Source of the DNA: Candidatus Anammoximicrobium sp.
GTDB lineage: Bacteria > Planctomycetota > Planctomycetia > Pirellulales > Pirellulaceae
NCBI GenBank assembly: GCA_012515235.1
Contig: JAAYYU010000311.1
Coordinates: forward strand, 62,001-126,000
Length of the DNA: 64,000 bases
Reading direction: 5' to 3'
In this document: piece by piece, positions 18,072 to 26,808 of the stretch
Numbering within the stretch: the first letter of the stretch is position 1
Layout of the letters: each line of letters opens with the position of its first letter
Notes under the pieces: generated by a model
Databases searched by the model: none
The model's input: the letters and a program-made list of their open reading frames with translations, nothing else
What the model was told of the DNA's origin: nothing
Translations under genes and position numbers: made by a program

Positions 18072-18614
18072 TCAGGCGTCAAGGGGGGCCTCGCCCTTCT
18101 CGGATCTGGCTCGGGCGAACAGGTGCAGGGTCCTGAGCGTGTCATCGCCGAAATATGTTCGGTCGTCCGTGAAGCGTTGCGCGATCTTGTGGATGAGGTC
18201 TCGGAAATCCCAAAGTTCAATTCCATCGCGTCTTGCGGCCTCGTCGACCCCGGCGCACCAACCCCACGTGACAATAATCTTGCGATAGTTGCCGTCTTTG
18301 AAGCCGTAGTCGCTGAGCTTGCTGAGCACGTGCGGATCGCCGAACTTCCTATCTCGGAAATAGCCGAGCGTTCGGCGCTGCCCGGCTTGCTTGACGCGCT
18401 GCTTGAGAGCATCGGGGCTGTATGGATGGTTCGTGAGTTTGCTGTACGACCCCGAAACGGAGACGCCACTCTCGATGTGGTAGCGGTCGAGAGTGACCGG
18501 ATTGATTGCCAGCAGGTCGATCTCCATTTGCCCGTCGCAGCGGATGTTCGGAATCGTCGCGCATCCTTCGACGTATCGAACGTAGGCTTCGACGATGCGT
18601 TCGGTGGTTTCCAT
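18072..18614 (-). CDS. Hypothetical protein with restriction-endonuclease-like motif (180 aa)
   Basis: The start METTERIVEAYVRYVEGC at 18614 is preceded by GGGAGG at 9-nt spacing. A longer in-frame reading from 18932 is not favoured because it has no such site and a low-complexity N-terminus. Residues 28-50 read CDGQMEIDLLAIN followed by RYHIES, so an Asp/Glu cluster in a strand precedes an E-containing strand, as in Mrr/NucS-like PD-(D/E)XK domains. The lysine of the motif is not obvious. A later IIVTWGWCAGVDEAARRDGI segment resembles strand-helix sequence of nucleotide-binding or nuclease folds. The role is unknown. It sits between the nuclease-like gene and the toxin-antitoxin pair in the accessory strip. 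Confidence 0.6.
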   Translation of the reverse strand: METTERIVEAYVRYVEGCATIPNIRCDGQMEIDLLAINPVTLDRYHIESGVSVSGSYSKLTNHPYSPDALKQRVKQAGQRRTLGYFRDRKFGDPHVLSKLSDYGFKDGNYRKIIVTWGWCAGVDEAARRDGIELWDFRDLIHKIAQRFTDDRTYFGDDTLRTLHLFARARSEKGEAPLDA

Positions 18615-18855
18615 ACTGGGAGCCTCCCGAGTTGGCTGTGGGGTTTCGCAGCGCGGACAACCTGACGGGCGCCGCTTCGCGGAAAACGAGGACGGTTGGT
18701 CAAGAGCGATTGTCCCGCGCGTCACGCTGCGACTCAAGCGGCCTTCTGGCAATCGTGCTTCACCCAGTCGCTCCGCAGTTAAGCACGTTGCAGGCGAGTT
18801 CGGGCTTTCGTTCGGAGCGCATTGAAGTCCCTGTTCCGCCCCCCGCTTCTCCCCT

Positions 18856-19185
18856 TCACACCAACTCCTCCGCCAATTCAAGCCGAAGCCCCAACACTTT
18901 GGCCACTGCTTGCACGTTGGACAACTGTGCATCCCGGCCGTATTCGATGTCGCGTACGGTGGACGAGTTAGGGATGCCGGCGAGTTTGGCGACGGCGTAC
19001 CACGTCAACCCCTTCGCTTCCCGCGCGTCGCGGAGTTGCGCGGGGATGCCCGGTGGAGATTCCTTGTCAACAGCATCTCTGGAGGGCGGAAATTCTTGCA
19101 TGACTTTCGTCCGGATTTCCGCGTGCCGTTTCCGTTCTTCCGCGGTGGCCGGTCGGATGATCCGCTCGAAGTGTTTCTCTGTCAT
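18856..19185 (-). CDS. XRE-family HTH antitoxin/transcriptional regulator
   Basis: This 109-residue protein has a C-terminal Cro/C1-type helix-turn-helix: QLRDAREAKGLTWYAVAKLAGIPNSSTVRDIE (about residues 52-85), followed by SNVQAVAKVLGLRLEL. The N-terminal half is charged and helical, as in antitoxins whose N-terminus binds the toxin. It begins 44 bp downstream of the small toxin-like gene on the same strand, the toxin-first order of HigBA-type modules. It probably represses the shared promoter through the 10-bp palindrome at 19500-19523. The start at 19185 was chosen because the N-terminus MTEKHFERII begins there and the upstream extension reads through the toxin region in another frame. Confidence 0.75.
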   Translation of the reverse strand: MTEKHFERIIRPATAEERKRHAEIRTKVMQEFPPSRDAVDKESPPGIPAQLRDAREAKGLTWYAVAKLAGIPNSSTVRDIEYGRDAQLSNVQAVAKVLGLRLELAEELV

Positions 19186-19229
19186 GATACCATCCTTTTC
19201 TGCGAGACATGGCAAACGCCACAGCAAGA

Positions 19230-19478
19230 TCACGGTTCCGGAACCTCGTACGCCGTTACCGGATAAATTCGGTCCTCGTCCACGACTTCGTATACAACGA
19301 TGATATACACGCCCTCGGGCGTATACCCGAAAACACAAGGTTGTCCCGACGAGTGGCTGACCCCCTCACTCTCGCAGTGCGCCAGTACGTGCTCGATATC
19401 CTCGACGGTCAGGCCATGGTCGTCGATATGCTCGACGTTGCCGCCAATCTCTTCGTTCCAGATGATTCGTCGCCACAC
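19230..19478 (-). CDS. Small toxin-like protein of a type II toxin-antitoxin pair (DUF4258/BrnT-like)
   Basis: The 82-residue protein begins at a GTG codon (19478) with GGGAGG nine bases upstream. Residues 11-35 read GGNVEHIDDHGLTVEDIEHVLAH, and the end is a beta hairpin, YIIVVYEVVDEDRIYPVTAYEV. That arrangement, an N-terminal helix rich in His/Asp/Glu and C-terminal strands ending in a V-x-A-Y/R motif, is typical of the RelE-fold relatives BrnT and DUF4258. These cleave RNA or mRNA, which is family knowledge and not shown here. The XRE protein downstream is its likely antitoxin. The pair lies in the lower-GC accessory strip. Confidence 0.65.
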   Translation of the reverse strand: MWRRIIWNEEIGGNVEHIDDHGLTVEDIEHVLAHCESEGVSHSSGQPCVFGYTPEGVYIIVVYEVVDEDRIYPVTAYEVPEP

Positions 19479-19499
19479 GTTGCGTGCCTCCCGGGAGTC

Positions 19500-19527
19500 A
19501 TTATCGCAAAATATTGCGATAATGCAA
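19500..19527 (-). promoter_or_regulatory. Promoter with overlapping palindromic operator of the toxin-antitoxin pair
   Basis: On the minus strand a -35 element TTGCAT (19522-19527) and a -10 element GATAAT (19500-19505) are separated by 16 bases. A perfect inverted repeat, ATTATCGCAA / TTGCGATAAT with a 4-base centre, occupies 19500-19523 and covers the -10 and the spacer. The GTG start is 22 bases downstream. This is the expected layout for autorepression by an XRE antitoxin dimer. Confidence 0.7.
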
Positions 19528-20275
19528 GTGAACGTGGTGTGTTCGCCACTTGTATACGAGCGCGTGCTACGTAACGGAGCCAGGAACCGGGCAGTCCCAC
19601 TAAACCACCCATTTGGGAACGGTCATTGGGCTGAACCTGCTGGAGCCTGGAACCGTCGAAAACGCTCGTTCCCGACGGGCGTAGGTCATTTCCTGCGACG
19701 CCTGGAAGTGCGTCTGGCTTGCGCGCTCAGGCCACATCCACCTCGATCACTTGGGCTGTCTAAATAATCTGGGGGATTAAAGCACCACCACCTGCCCAAG
19801 AAAGTGCTCTCAGTTACGCGCACAGGTCTCCATGACCCAAGCGAGAATCGGCAAATCCGTTGCGCGCTCAGGGGGCGCACACCTGCGTAGGTTAGCGACG
19901 CTGGCCTCCGTCGCCGGAACTTGTCCAGACTTGGCTGTGGCGGGGCTAATCGGAGGACCGAACCGTTAGATCGGCTTGTGTTTCGTCAGCCTGACAAGAT
20001 TGTCCGGTTTTTCTGATTTCGTACTTGGTTGACCAGCCTAACGGCTTCGCCGTTTGCTTTCACCCGACGGATCGCGGTCGTGCGGGTGGTCGCGGGGATG
20101 CGCCGCACTTGGCAGATCGCGGTCAGGCGGCACGATCGGGATGCCCGATGGCGATCCAGCGGCGACAATTCCGCCGCCGGGCCTGAGTGCAAGGAAAACG
20201 CATTACCTCGCCATGCGTGCCGGTGCCTGGTCCGACCCGCCTGCAAACGGGGCGGTTTGTGGCTCGGCAGCGTAG
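19528..20275. other. Gene-free stretch with degraded repeats
   Basis: There is no convincing gene. A small hairpin, AACGGC-TTC-GCCGTT, is at 20040-20054. Repeat-like words GCGCGCTCAGG occur near 19726 and 19862, and GATCGCGGTCAGGCG near 20113. The composition suggests remnants of repeats and small mobile units. Confidence 0.45.
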
Positions 20276-20680
20276 ATGGTCCGTAGAAACTCCCTCTGCG
20301 GGACCGCCACCCACGCCGTCATCGACGCCCTTCAGACGCTCGACATTCCCTACATCCTGGTTGGGTCGCTGGCGAGCAATATGAACGACGATCCCTTTGC
20401 TCGGGAACGTTTTGCGCGGCGGCAGCGGTCGCCGTTTCTGGGCAGGCAGGCATTCGTGCCCACGCCGGAGGATGTCGTCGTCATGAAGCTACGGTGGGCG
20501 TGGCCCAAGGACGCCGAGGATGCACGCGGCTTCATTGCGGTCCAAGGCGATCGCCTCGACTGGAATTACATCCGCCGCTGGTGCGATGCTCACGGTACGC
20601 GGGAACTGCTGGACAAAGCGCGGGCATCGACACTGCCATTCCACGGCGACAACCCTCTGTTGCCAAGTGGAACGTCGTAG
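20276..20680 (+). pseudogene. Nucleotidyltransferase-fold protein lacking its catalytic core (in-frame deletion)
   Basis: The N-terminus THAVIDALQTLDIPYILVGSLASN (residues 12-35) is the start of a nucleotidyltransferase/AbiEii-like domain, where GS begins the GS-x(n)-D-x-D active site. In this fold the motif should continue with a segment containing the two catalytic Asp residues. Instead the sequence jumps to MNDDPFARERFARRQRSPFLGRQ and then to the normal C-terminal part, PTPEDVVVMKLRWAWPKDAEDARGFI and LDWNYIRRWCDAHGTRELL. Roughly 75-80 residues seem to be missing without loss of frame. It is open as an ORF but is unlikely to transfer nucleotides. Such proteins are often paired with small antitoxins, and none is seen here. 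Confidence 0.65.
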
Positions 20681-20848
20681 CGGACAAACACGTGCCATGT
20701 TCCCAAGATTCCCCGTATTTGGCGGATGGGACTCTTGTGAAAGTGGGCAAGCCGACCTTTTTGGAGGCGACCGAGCAATCCCATTCGCGTTTGCGAATCA
20801 GGGCACGTTGGCAGTTTTTCCCTGTCCGCTTCCGACAGGTTCTTTTCG

Positions 20849-23122
20849 CTACTTCCGCTCCCGCACCAGCACGATGCGGTCGATGAAGACGGCCGTGACT
20901 TCGTCCGGGTTGTCCCGCGGCGCTATCCAGAAGTACTCGGATGGCTGCAGTGGGTGGACGCCGAGGTCGAACCGCTTGTACGCCGTGCCAGCCGACTGCT
21001 CGATCGTGACGTCCAATCCGGCGACGGACTTTTTGGCGGCCGCGTCGTACAGGCCGATGTGCATCGCCCGCCCCTTGTCGGCCTTGGCTTCACAACGGGC
21101 AAACACATAGCAGCGCCAGGGGCCGGCGTGGGGCAGTTCGTCGCCCAGATGGTACTGGACGGCCCACTGGACGTGATTGGCCGGCATCCGCGCCGCGGCT
21201 TGGTCCGAAGCGTGCGGGTCGTCGACGATTGCTGATGCCGTGCCCGGCTGGTGGAGTTGGAAGCGGTTGTCCTGGACGTCGATCCAATCGTCCTCGGCCA
21301 ATCCCCGGCAGAATTCGGGCGGCGGCGCCGGCGCACGAAATCGGCCCAGCAGGCCCTTGGCAAAATCGTCGAAGGCCCGCCCTTCGCCGTAGAACCGATT
21401 GCCGAACCGCCGGTTCTGCTCGATCCATTTCCGGCAGGCGGCCAGCGGATCCTGCGGGCCGAGGAACTCCACACCTTGCCGCTTGGCGTGAGAACGCAAG
21501 GCGTAGTAGCGGGTCAGCCAGACGAGATCCAGCGGCAGCCGTTCGCGCTCGATGCGCAGGGCCAGCTCCGGATCGTGCGCCACGGCCTGCGCCGCGCGGT
21601 CGAAGTGCCGCGTGGCTTCGGCCAGCGTCTCCGGCGTCAGCCAAGCGCCCGTGTCTCGCATATAGCAGCGGAGGTAGACGCCCGACTTGGCCGCAGCCTT
21701 TTCCAGCAATTCGAGATACGCGAGCAAGTGCGGCGCCGCCGGGCCGTAGTAGCCCTCCAAGAACTCGCGCACCAGCGCCGCCTGGTTCCGCCGCGGGTCC
21801 CACATCAGGTGCGCCAGCACCCACGCCCGCAGGCGGATGAAATCGCCGGTGGTCGTGTAGGCGTCGCCCTGCTCGAACAGGCCCAGCGTTTTGTGCTGGA
21901 CGAAGAAGCGGAGATCGTCGTCCAGGCTGCTCAGGTTGGGGTGCGGCAGCAGGAAATTCGCAAAGTTCGTGACGTAATTCCACACGTACAACTGCGGCGC
22001 GACGGCGCTCCACTGCTCCATGTCCGTGCGGAACTTCTCGTTCTGAGGCCCCGTGCCCAGCGACTGCGAGTAGGAGCACTCGATGCTGCACAAACGGATC
22101 AGCACGTTCCGCCGCGGCTGGACGTGCTTCGGCGCTTGCCGCGTGTACTGATACGCCAGCGTCTCGACGAACACGTCCGGAAACTCCTTCTCGACCTGCT
22201 CGGCGACCGCGTTGACGAAATGGATCAGCGGCCCCGACGGCGACTCCTCGGCTTTCTCCTGCTCCGCGCACTGCGGGCACTGGCAGCGGCCGCCCCAATC
22301 GTTCTGGCTGACCGAGATGATCCGCGGATCCTCCTCCGCCCGCAACCGCTGCAGCACGACGCGGACGAACTCCTTGCGCATCGCCTCGTTGGTCAGGCAC
22401 AGTTGCGAGCGGTCCGCGGTCCGCTGGCCGTGGACCAAGGAGTACCAGTCCGGATGCTCCGCGAAATACTGTGCCGGCGGCAGGATGGCAAAGAACGTAT
22501 GGCACCAGCCGACGATCGGGATGTGGCCTCCGTACTCGCGAGGAACTCGCATGTGATGCCCGTTCAGCTTCAACCTCGCGGCGAACGGGCTTGCGAACGC
22601 ATCACGGTAAAACGCCTCGCGCGAGATCAGCGCCGGCGCGTAGCGGATATCCAGCGCGGGGATCTCCAGGGTCGGCTTCTTGGGAATCGTCGCTTCGGTG
22701 GAGGTCCACCAGCGGCAGCCGACCACGTCCTCCAGGAACGCGTACACCGCATACAACGTGCCCCGCGGCGGAGTTCCCGTCAGCACCAGCGCATCGCCCG
22801 CGGTTTTCAGGCGGATTCCGTCCGGTTTGGCAGCGGCCGCGCCGCCGTCCGGCGCCAGCTGCCGGCTGCGTTCGGACGCGCCCAGCACGATCTGCGGCGC
22901 ATCGGCAGCAACATCTTTTTCCGCACGAACCGGTAGCTTTACGCCGGTCACCTGCTCCAGAAGCGTCTGCAGTTCGCAGGCCGCCGTCTGCTCGACGGTT
23001 GTGGCCTGATTCGCCAGCACGATGACATACGGCGACTTGCCGTCCTTGGCCAGTGTCAGCGCCGCCGCATCCGCTGCGGCCGGCAGCGAAGCCAGACAGG
23101 CGATCAGAACCGTGCGAATCAT
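20849..23122 (-). CDS. DUF4838 protein, alpha-glucuronidase-like secreted glycan-processing enzyme
   Basis: This 757-residue protein has a signal peptide (about residues 1-19, IRTVLIACLASLPAAADA) and AGGAGG before the start at 23122. The N-terminal part (about 20-150) resembles the GH67/GH20-like accessory domain, with ELQTLLEQVTGVKLPV. The central DUF4838 barrel includes ISVSQNDWGGRCQCPQCAEQE near 275, with the C-x-C-x-x-C cluster typical of the family. A C-terminal beta domain (about 610-757) looks like a carbohydrate-binding module. Proteins of this kind are abundant in polysaccharide-degrading planctomycetes, and their bond specificity is unproven. A paralogue is encoded at 42735-44924. 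Confidence 0.8.
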   Translation of the reverse strand: MIRTVLIACLASLPAAADAAALTLAKDGKSPYVIVLANQATTVEQTAACELQTLLEQVTGVKLPVRAEKDVAADAPQIVLGASERSRQLAPDGGAAAAKPDGIRLKTAGDALVLTGTPPRGTLYAVYAFLEDVVGCRWWTSTEATIPKKPTLEIPALDIRYAPALISREAFYRDAFASPFAARLKLNGHHMRVPREYGGHIPIVGWCHTFFAILPPAQYFAEHPDWYSLVHGQRTADRSQLCLTNEAMRKEFVRVVLQRLRAEEDPRIISVSQNDWGGRCQCPQCAEQEKAEESPSGPLIHFVNAVAEQVEKEFPDVFVETLAYQYTRQAPKHVQPRRNVLIRLCSIECSYSQSLGTGPQNEKFRTDMEQWSAVAPQLYVWNYVTNFANFLLPHPNLSSLDDDLRFFVQHKTLGLFEQGDAYTTTGDFIRLRAWVLAHLMWDPRRNQAALVREFLEGYYGPAAPHLLAYLELLEKAAAKSGVYLRCYMRDTGAWLTPETLAEATRHFDRAAQAVAHDPELALRIERERLPLDLVWLTRYYALRSHAKRQGVEFLGPQDPLAACRKWIEQNRRFGNRFYGEGRAFDDFAKGLLGRFRAPAPPPEFCRGLAEDDWIDVQDNRFQLHQPGTASAIVDDPHASDQAAARMPANHVQWAVQYHLGDELPHAGPWRCYVFARCEAKADKGRAMHIGLYDAAAKKSVAGLDVTIEQSAGTAYKRFDLGVHPLQPSEYFWIAPRDNPDEVTAVFIDRIVLVRERK

Positions 23123-23281
23123 CTCTCATCCTCCTGGGCAAAGCGTGGCTTCCTGTTTCTCACCCCATCGCGCCCGGGCGAACCGACCAGGTCTGTGCCA
23201 TCCACATGGACACGATGAGCTGGCACCAAACGCGATTTCGACACTTTTCCGCGTCGTTGATGAAGTCACGGTTTCGGTGCT

Positions 23282-23378
23282 GGGGTCAGGCTTGCAGAAT
23301 TCAATTTTGGCCGAGCAGAGTCGCAGGACGTGTCTGGCACCAGACTCGGCCAAAACTGAATTCTGCAAGCCTGACCCC
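23282..23378. repeat. 97-bp palindromic element with GGGGTCAGG ends, copy 1
   Basis: The first 34 bases, starting GGGGTCAGGCTTGCAGAATT, are the reverse complement of the last 34 with one mismatch. They surround a 29-base unpaired centre. The closely related copy 2 at 38017-38113 has exactly the same length. It lies in the 559-bp stretch between the M14 peptidase and DUF4838 genes (23123-23681), which otherwise holds nothing I can assign. The two arms could form a very strong hairpin in RNA from either strand. Confidence 0.85.
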
Positions 23379-23681
23379 ATTTCGCGCGTGGCAGTTTCCC
23401 GTTTGGTGCTCGCACCATCGTAGGCCGCTCGCTCCGCGAGCGGAAGCCCGCATTCGGATTTGCACAGCGTTCGGCGGAGCGTGCCACCTGCCCGCAGGTA
23501 CAGGGACAGGCCAGTCACGAGTTGATCGTTATTGGCCAGGGCAAGCCTTGTCATGCCGTCGGCCGGGGCGCTGCAAGGTCAGCAGCAACTTCCCCTCGCG
23601 GCAACCTGTGCAAAACGATTGCCCCGCGTCGACAACGGTTGACGCCTTTTCTCCACCCGCACTTTTTTGCGAGCGAGCCTT

Positions 23682-26348
23682 CTAGTGCCCCGGCCCGAAC
23701 AGCACGGCGTTCACGAACAAACGCTGGGTCGCGGGGTACATCGCGCGGTAGTTGGGATCGTCGGCAAACGCCACGATGTGCCCCGCCCCCAGCGGTTCGT
23801 GGATCAGGTACGGCGTCTCGGCGACCACGTCCAGCGTCTCCGGCCAGCAGAATCCGCTGGTCAACACGTCGGGCGGGGACAGGAAACTGACCACGTTGCG
23901 ACCCTTGGGCGGCGCGGCCGGTGTGAAGATCGTGTTTCCCTGGTAGAACACGTCCAAGGTGTCACGGCAGCCGAACGTCAACCAGTGTTCGCGGAACACC
24001 TTGGTCCGCAGGAACACGCCGGGCGCCGGCGGAACGGATTCGCCGCCCGCGTCCCCGGCCGTTCCAGCAGTTGGTTTGTCTGCCCCTTCTTTCGCCGGGG
24101 TTGCCGGAAGCGGCTTCTTTTTCGGCTGGACGCTCAGCAGTCCGACCGATTTGCCCGTGGCCCACGAGGCGGCGCGTTTGACCAAGACCAGCGTTCCGCC
24201 TTGGCTGATCCATTCGCGAAGACGCCCGATGTCTTTTTCGGTCGGCGTATCGCGGCCGCCATAATCGCCGTCCGGCAGCACGAGCACGTTGAAATCGGGC
24301 AGTCGCAGACGACTCAAGTTGCTCCCCGCGACGCGCGTGACCGGATACCGCAGCACTTGATCGAACAAGTGCCACGTGTGTCCCACGCTGTAGCTGGCCG
24401 GACGATCCACCAGCAGCGCCACTTTGGGCGGCCGCACCCATGGGACGTGCGGCCCGCCCAACAGGGCACCCGCGGACGTCAAACCCGTGTGGCTGGCCAA
24501 AATCCGCAGGCCGAACTCCTGGGCCGCCTGCGTCATCGCGTCGTGCAAACGGTCCCCGTTCTCGGCGGTGCGCAGGATCAGCGTTCCCCGCGGGCAGGCG
24601 GCCTCGCCCATCTGGAATTCGCGATCCGCCACGTGAACCCTCAAGCCGCTGCGGAGCCACGCGGCGAGAGCCGGCAGGGCGGCGTCGTGGTCGGGGATCA
24701 GGTAGGCGACCTTGGCCTGGCCGCCGACCACTTGACCGGCCGGCGGCGTCCCGTCCCACAACTGGCCGGGCACCTCGACGGACGCCGCGGACGACAAACA
24801 GTCCACTCCCCACGCCAACGGCAGCGACCAGGCCGTGACGTCGTAGAGTTCGGTCGGCAAACGCTCCGCGCTGCGCTGCAACTGACGCTCGACATACTCG
24901 CGGTCCATTTCCACATGGCGATCGAGCAGCGCGCGCACGAGGCGTCCGGCCGGTTGGGCCACCTCGATGTGGAAACTGTTCGCCGGGATCTCGCGGGGTC
25001 CCTGCTGCGTCGTCCGGATGTCGGTACACCTGGCCTTGACCGGCCTAGTCACGCGGCGCACCTCGACGCCGTTGCGGCGAAGCAGTTGCGCCAAAACTGC
25101 CGCCCGTTGCGGATTCCCGCCGGGGAGCAGGAAATAGTGGCGGACCGGCCCTTCGCGTCCGAGTTGAATGTTGCTGCGGCATGATTCGTAGAACTCTTCG
25201 ACCAGTCGGCGGGCATGGGACGCGGCAAATTCGACGGTGGTCACGGCGCTGACGTAGTGGTGCCGCACCGCGTCCTGAAAATGCAGTTGCAGCTGGTCTT
25301 CGCGATCGATCACCAGACCGCGGACGCCCGCCTGTTCCCAGAGAATTCCCAACCCGCCGTGCAACAGCGGCCAGGTGGAACCATAGCCGGGGTAAAAGGC
25401 GTCGAACATCTCCCGAGTGCTGAACGCAAAGCCGTGATCGTCGAACCGCTCGGCGAGTTGGCGGCAGAGGAGTTCCTGCATCTCGAACTGGTGCGGCAAC
25501 GTGAAAGGACTCGGCGAACCTCCTTTGGGACTGAAAAAGTACGTCGCGTTGGCGCCCATTTCGTGGGCATCCACATAGATTTGCGGTTGCCACTGCAGAT
25601 AGGCGGCCGTCCTGGCCCGCGACTCGCACTGGCTCTGCAGGAACCAGTCGCGGTTCATGTCGAACAAGTAATGGTTGTATCGCCCTCCGGGCCAGCGTTC
25701 GGTGTGTTCGGCGGCCAGCGGTTCCGGATCGGGAAACGCGCCCCGCGTCTCGCGATACACGTTGACGAACCGCTCGTGGCCGTCGGGGTTCTGCAGCGGG
25801 TCGATCAGCACGACGACGTCGTCCAACAGTCGCCGAGTCTGGGGCCGCCGGTCGGCCAGCAGGTGATAGGCCGTCAACAGGGCCGCTTCCGCGCTGGAGG
25901 TCTCGTTGCCGTGGATGCCGAAAGCCAGCCAGACCAGCGCGGGCGCTTCGGCGATCAGTCCGCGCGCTTTCTCCGGCGGCGTGCCGCGGGGATCGGCCAG
26001 TCGCAGGTTGGCCGCCCGGATGGCCTCTCGCCTTTTCAAGTTCTCCGGTTTGGCGATCACCAGGTAGTACAGCGTCCGGCCTTCGTACGTCTTGCCGTAC
26101 GGCACCAGTGCCGCCCGATCCGGCGCGGCTTGGACCAACGCGTGCAGATATCGCTCCATTTCGGAGTGACTCGAAATGTCCGCTCCCCAATCGTGTCCCA
26201 CGACGCGTTGGAGCGTAGGCAACTGGGGATCGGGCTTCAACTCGGGCGCCGGCAACGGTCCGTGCGCCGCAGAAGCGCCCTCGGCGGCAAAACCCAAAAA
26301 CGCAGTCCAAACTGTCCAGACGCAGGCGACGGCGAAAGCTCTACGCAT
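23682..26348 (-). CDS. Secreted M14-family zinc carboxypeptidase
   Basis: The 888-residue protein starts at 26348 (GGAGGG upstream) with a signal peptide ending near EGASA (residue 27). The M14 zinc site is present: HGNE at 146-149 supplies His and Glu, NPDGHERF follows near 187, MNRDW near 231 contains the substrate-binding Asn-Arg pair, and YVDAHEMG at 259-265 gives the third ligand His262. The peptidase domain ends near residue 390. The long remainder includes a glutamine-amidotransferase-like alpha/beta region (FNVLVLPDGDYGG near 690), as seen in several large bacterial M14 proteins. It trims C-terminal residues from peptides outside the cytoplasm. Its partner gene is not evident. Confidence 0.85.
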   Translation of the reverse strand: MRRAFAVACVWTVWTAFLGFAAEGASAAHGPLPAPELKPDPQLPTLQRVVGHDWGADISSHSEMERYLHALVQAAPDRAALVPYGKTYEGRTLYYLVIAKPENLKRREAIRAANLRLADPRGTPPEKARGLIAEAPALVWLAFGIHGNETSSAEAALLTAYHLLADRRPQTRRLLDDVVVLIDPLQNPDGHERFVNVYRETRGAFPDPEPLAAEHTERWPGGRYNHYLFDMNRDWFLQSQCESRARTAAYLQWQPQIYVDAHEMGANATYFFSPKGGSPSPFTLPHQFEMQELLCRQLAERFDDHGFAFSTREMFDAFYPGYGSTWPLLHGGLGILWEQAGVRGLVIDREDQLQLHFQDAVRHHYVSAVTTVEFAASHARRLVEEFYESCRSNIQLGREGPVRHYFLLPGGNPQRAAVLAQLLRRNGVEVRRVTRPVKARCTDIRTTQQGPREIPANSFHIEVAQPAGRLVRALLDRHVEMDREYVERQLQRSAERLPTELYDVTAWSLPLAWGVDCLSSAASVEVPGQLWDGTPPAGQVVGGQAKVAYLIPDHDAALPALAAWLRSGLRVHVADREFQMGEAACPRGTLILRTAENGDRLHDAMTQAAQEFGLRILASHTGLTSAGALLGGPHVPWVRPPKVALLVDRPASYSVGHTWHLFDQVLRYPVTRVAGSNLSRLRLPDFNVLVLPDGDYGGRDTPTEKDIGRLREWISQGGTLVLVKRAASWATGKSVGLLSVQPKKKPLPATPAKEGADKPTAGTAGDAGGESVPPAPGVFLRTKVFREHWLTFGCRDTLDVFYQGNTIFTPAAPPKGRNVVSFLSPPDVLTSGFCWPETLDVVAETPYLIHEPLGAGHIVAFADDPNYRAMYPATQRLFVNAVLFGPGH

Positions 26349-26808
26349 GATTGCCCTCCAACATTAGAAAGCCGATTCGTTGCCGGCTCAGGTTTCACGG
26401 AACGTCACTCAATCGCTCGCAGAACCCATTCTGATTCGCAATTCGGCAGAATCAACTGCCCCGCGGCGCGGGCCATCCGCACGCCGATGGCTGGCACGCA
26501 GCGCCTTGTTCCGCCCCAACCCGTTGGCAGCCAGGGCGATTGCGGCGTTCGCGGACATTCTGGCAAGGGCGCACCGTTGGGTAACGCGCTGGAATTGTGG
26601 CGAAGGATCCGGCGGCCGGAGCGCGCGTCGCGACGTCGGGCAGTCCAGGGGAATCCGTTCCCGCGCTGGGATGGCCGGCCAGATCGCGTTCCGTATAATG
26701 CCGTGACTTGAAAACGGACCCGAAAATATGGGCGCGGGGCGTTTGTGGTGCGCACTGACCGCCCGCATCATCCGTCGCCCGCGACGCCACTGGAATGAAT
26801 CGGCGCCC
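26349..26808. other. Divergent intergenic region upstream of the osmolyte operon
   Basis: The 460 bases separate the M14 peptidase from the plus-strand operon. I see no gene. A promoter-like TATAAT is at 26694-26699, and no inverted repeat or operator is obvious. Confidence 0.5.
26694..26699 (+). promoter_or_regulatory. Candidate -10 element for the compatible-solute operon
   Basis: A perfect TATAAT in an otherwise GC-rich stretch lies 109 bases upstream of the first operon gene. No good -35 is seen at 16-18 bases upstream (the sequence there is GATGGCC), so an activator or extended -10 may be needed. Confidence 0.35.
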
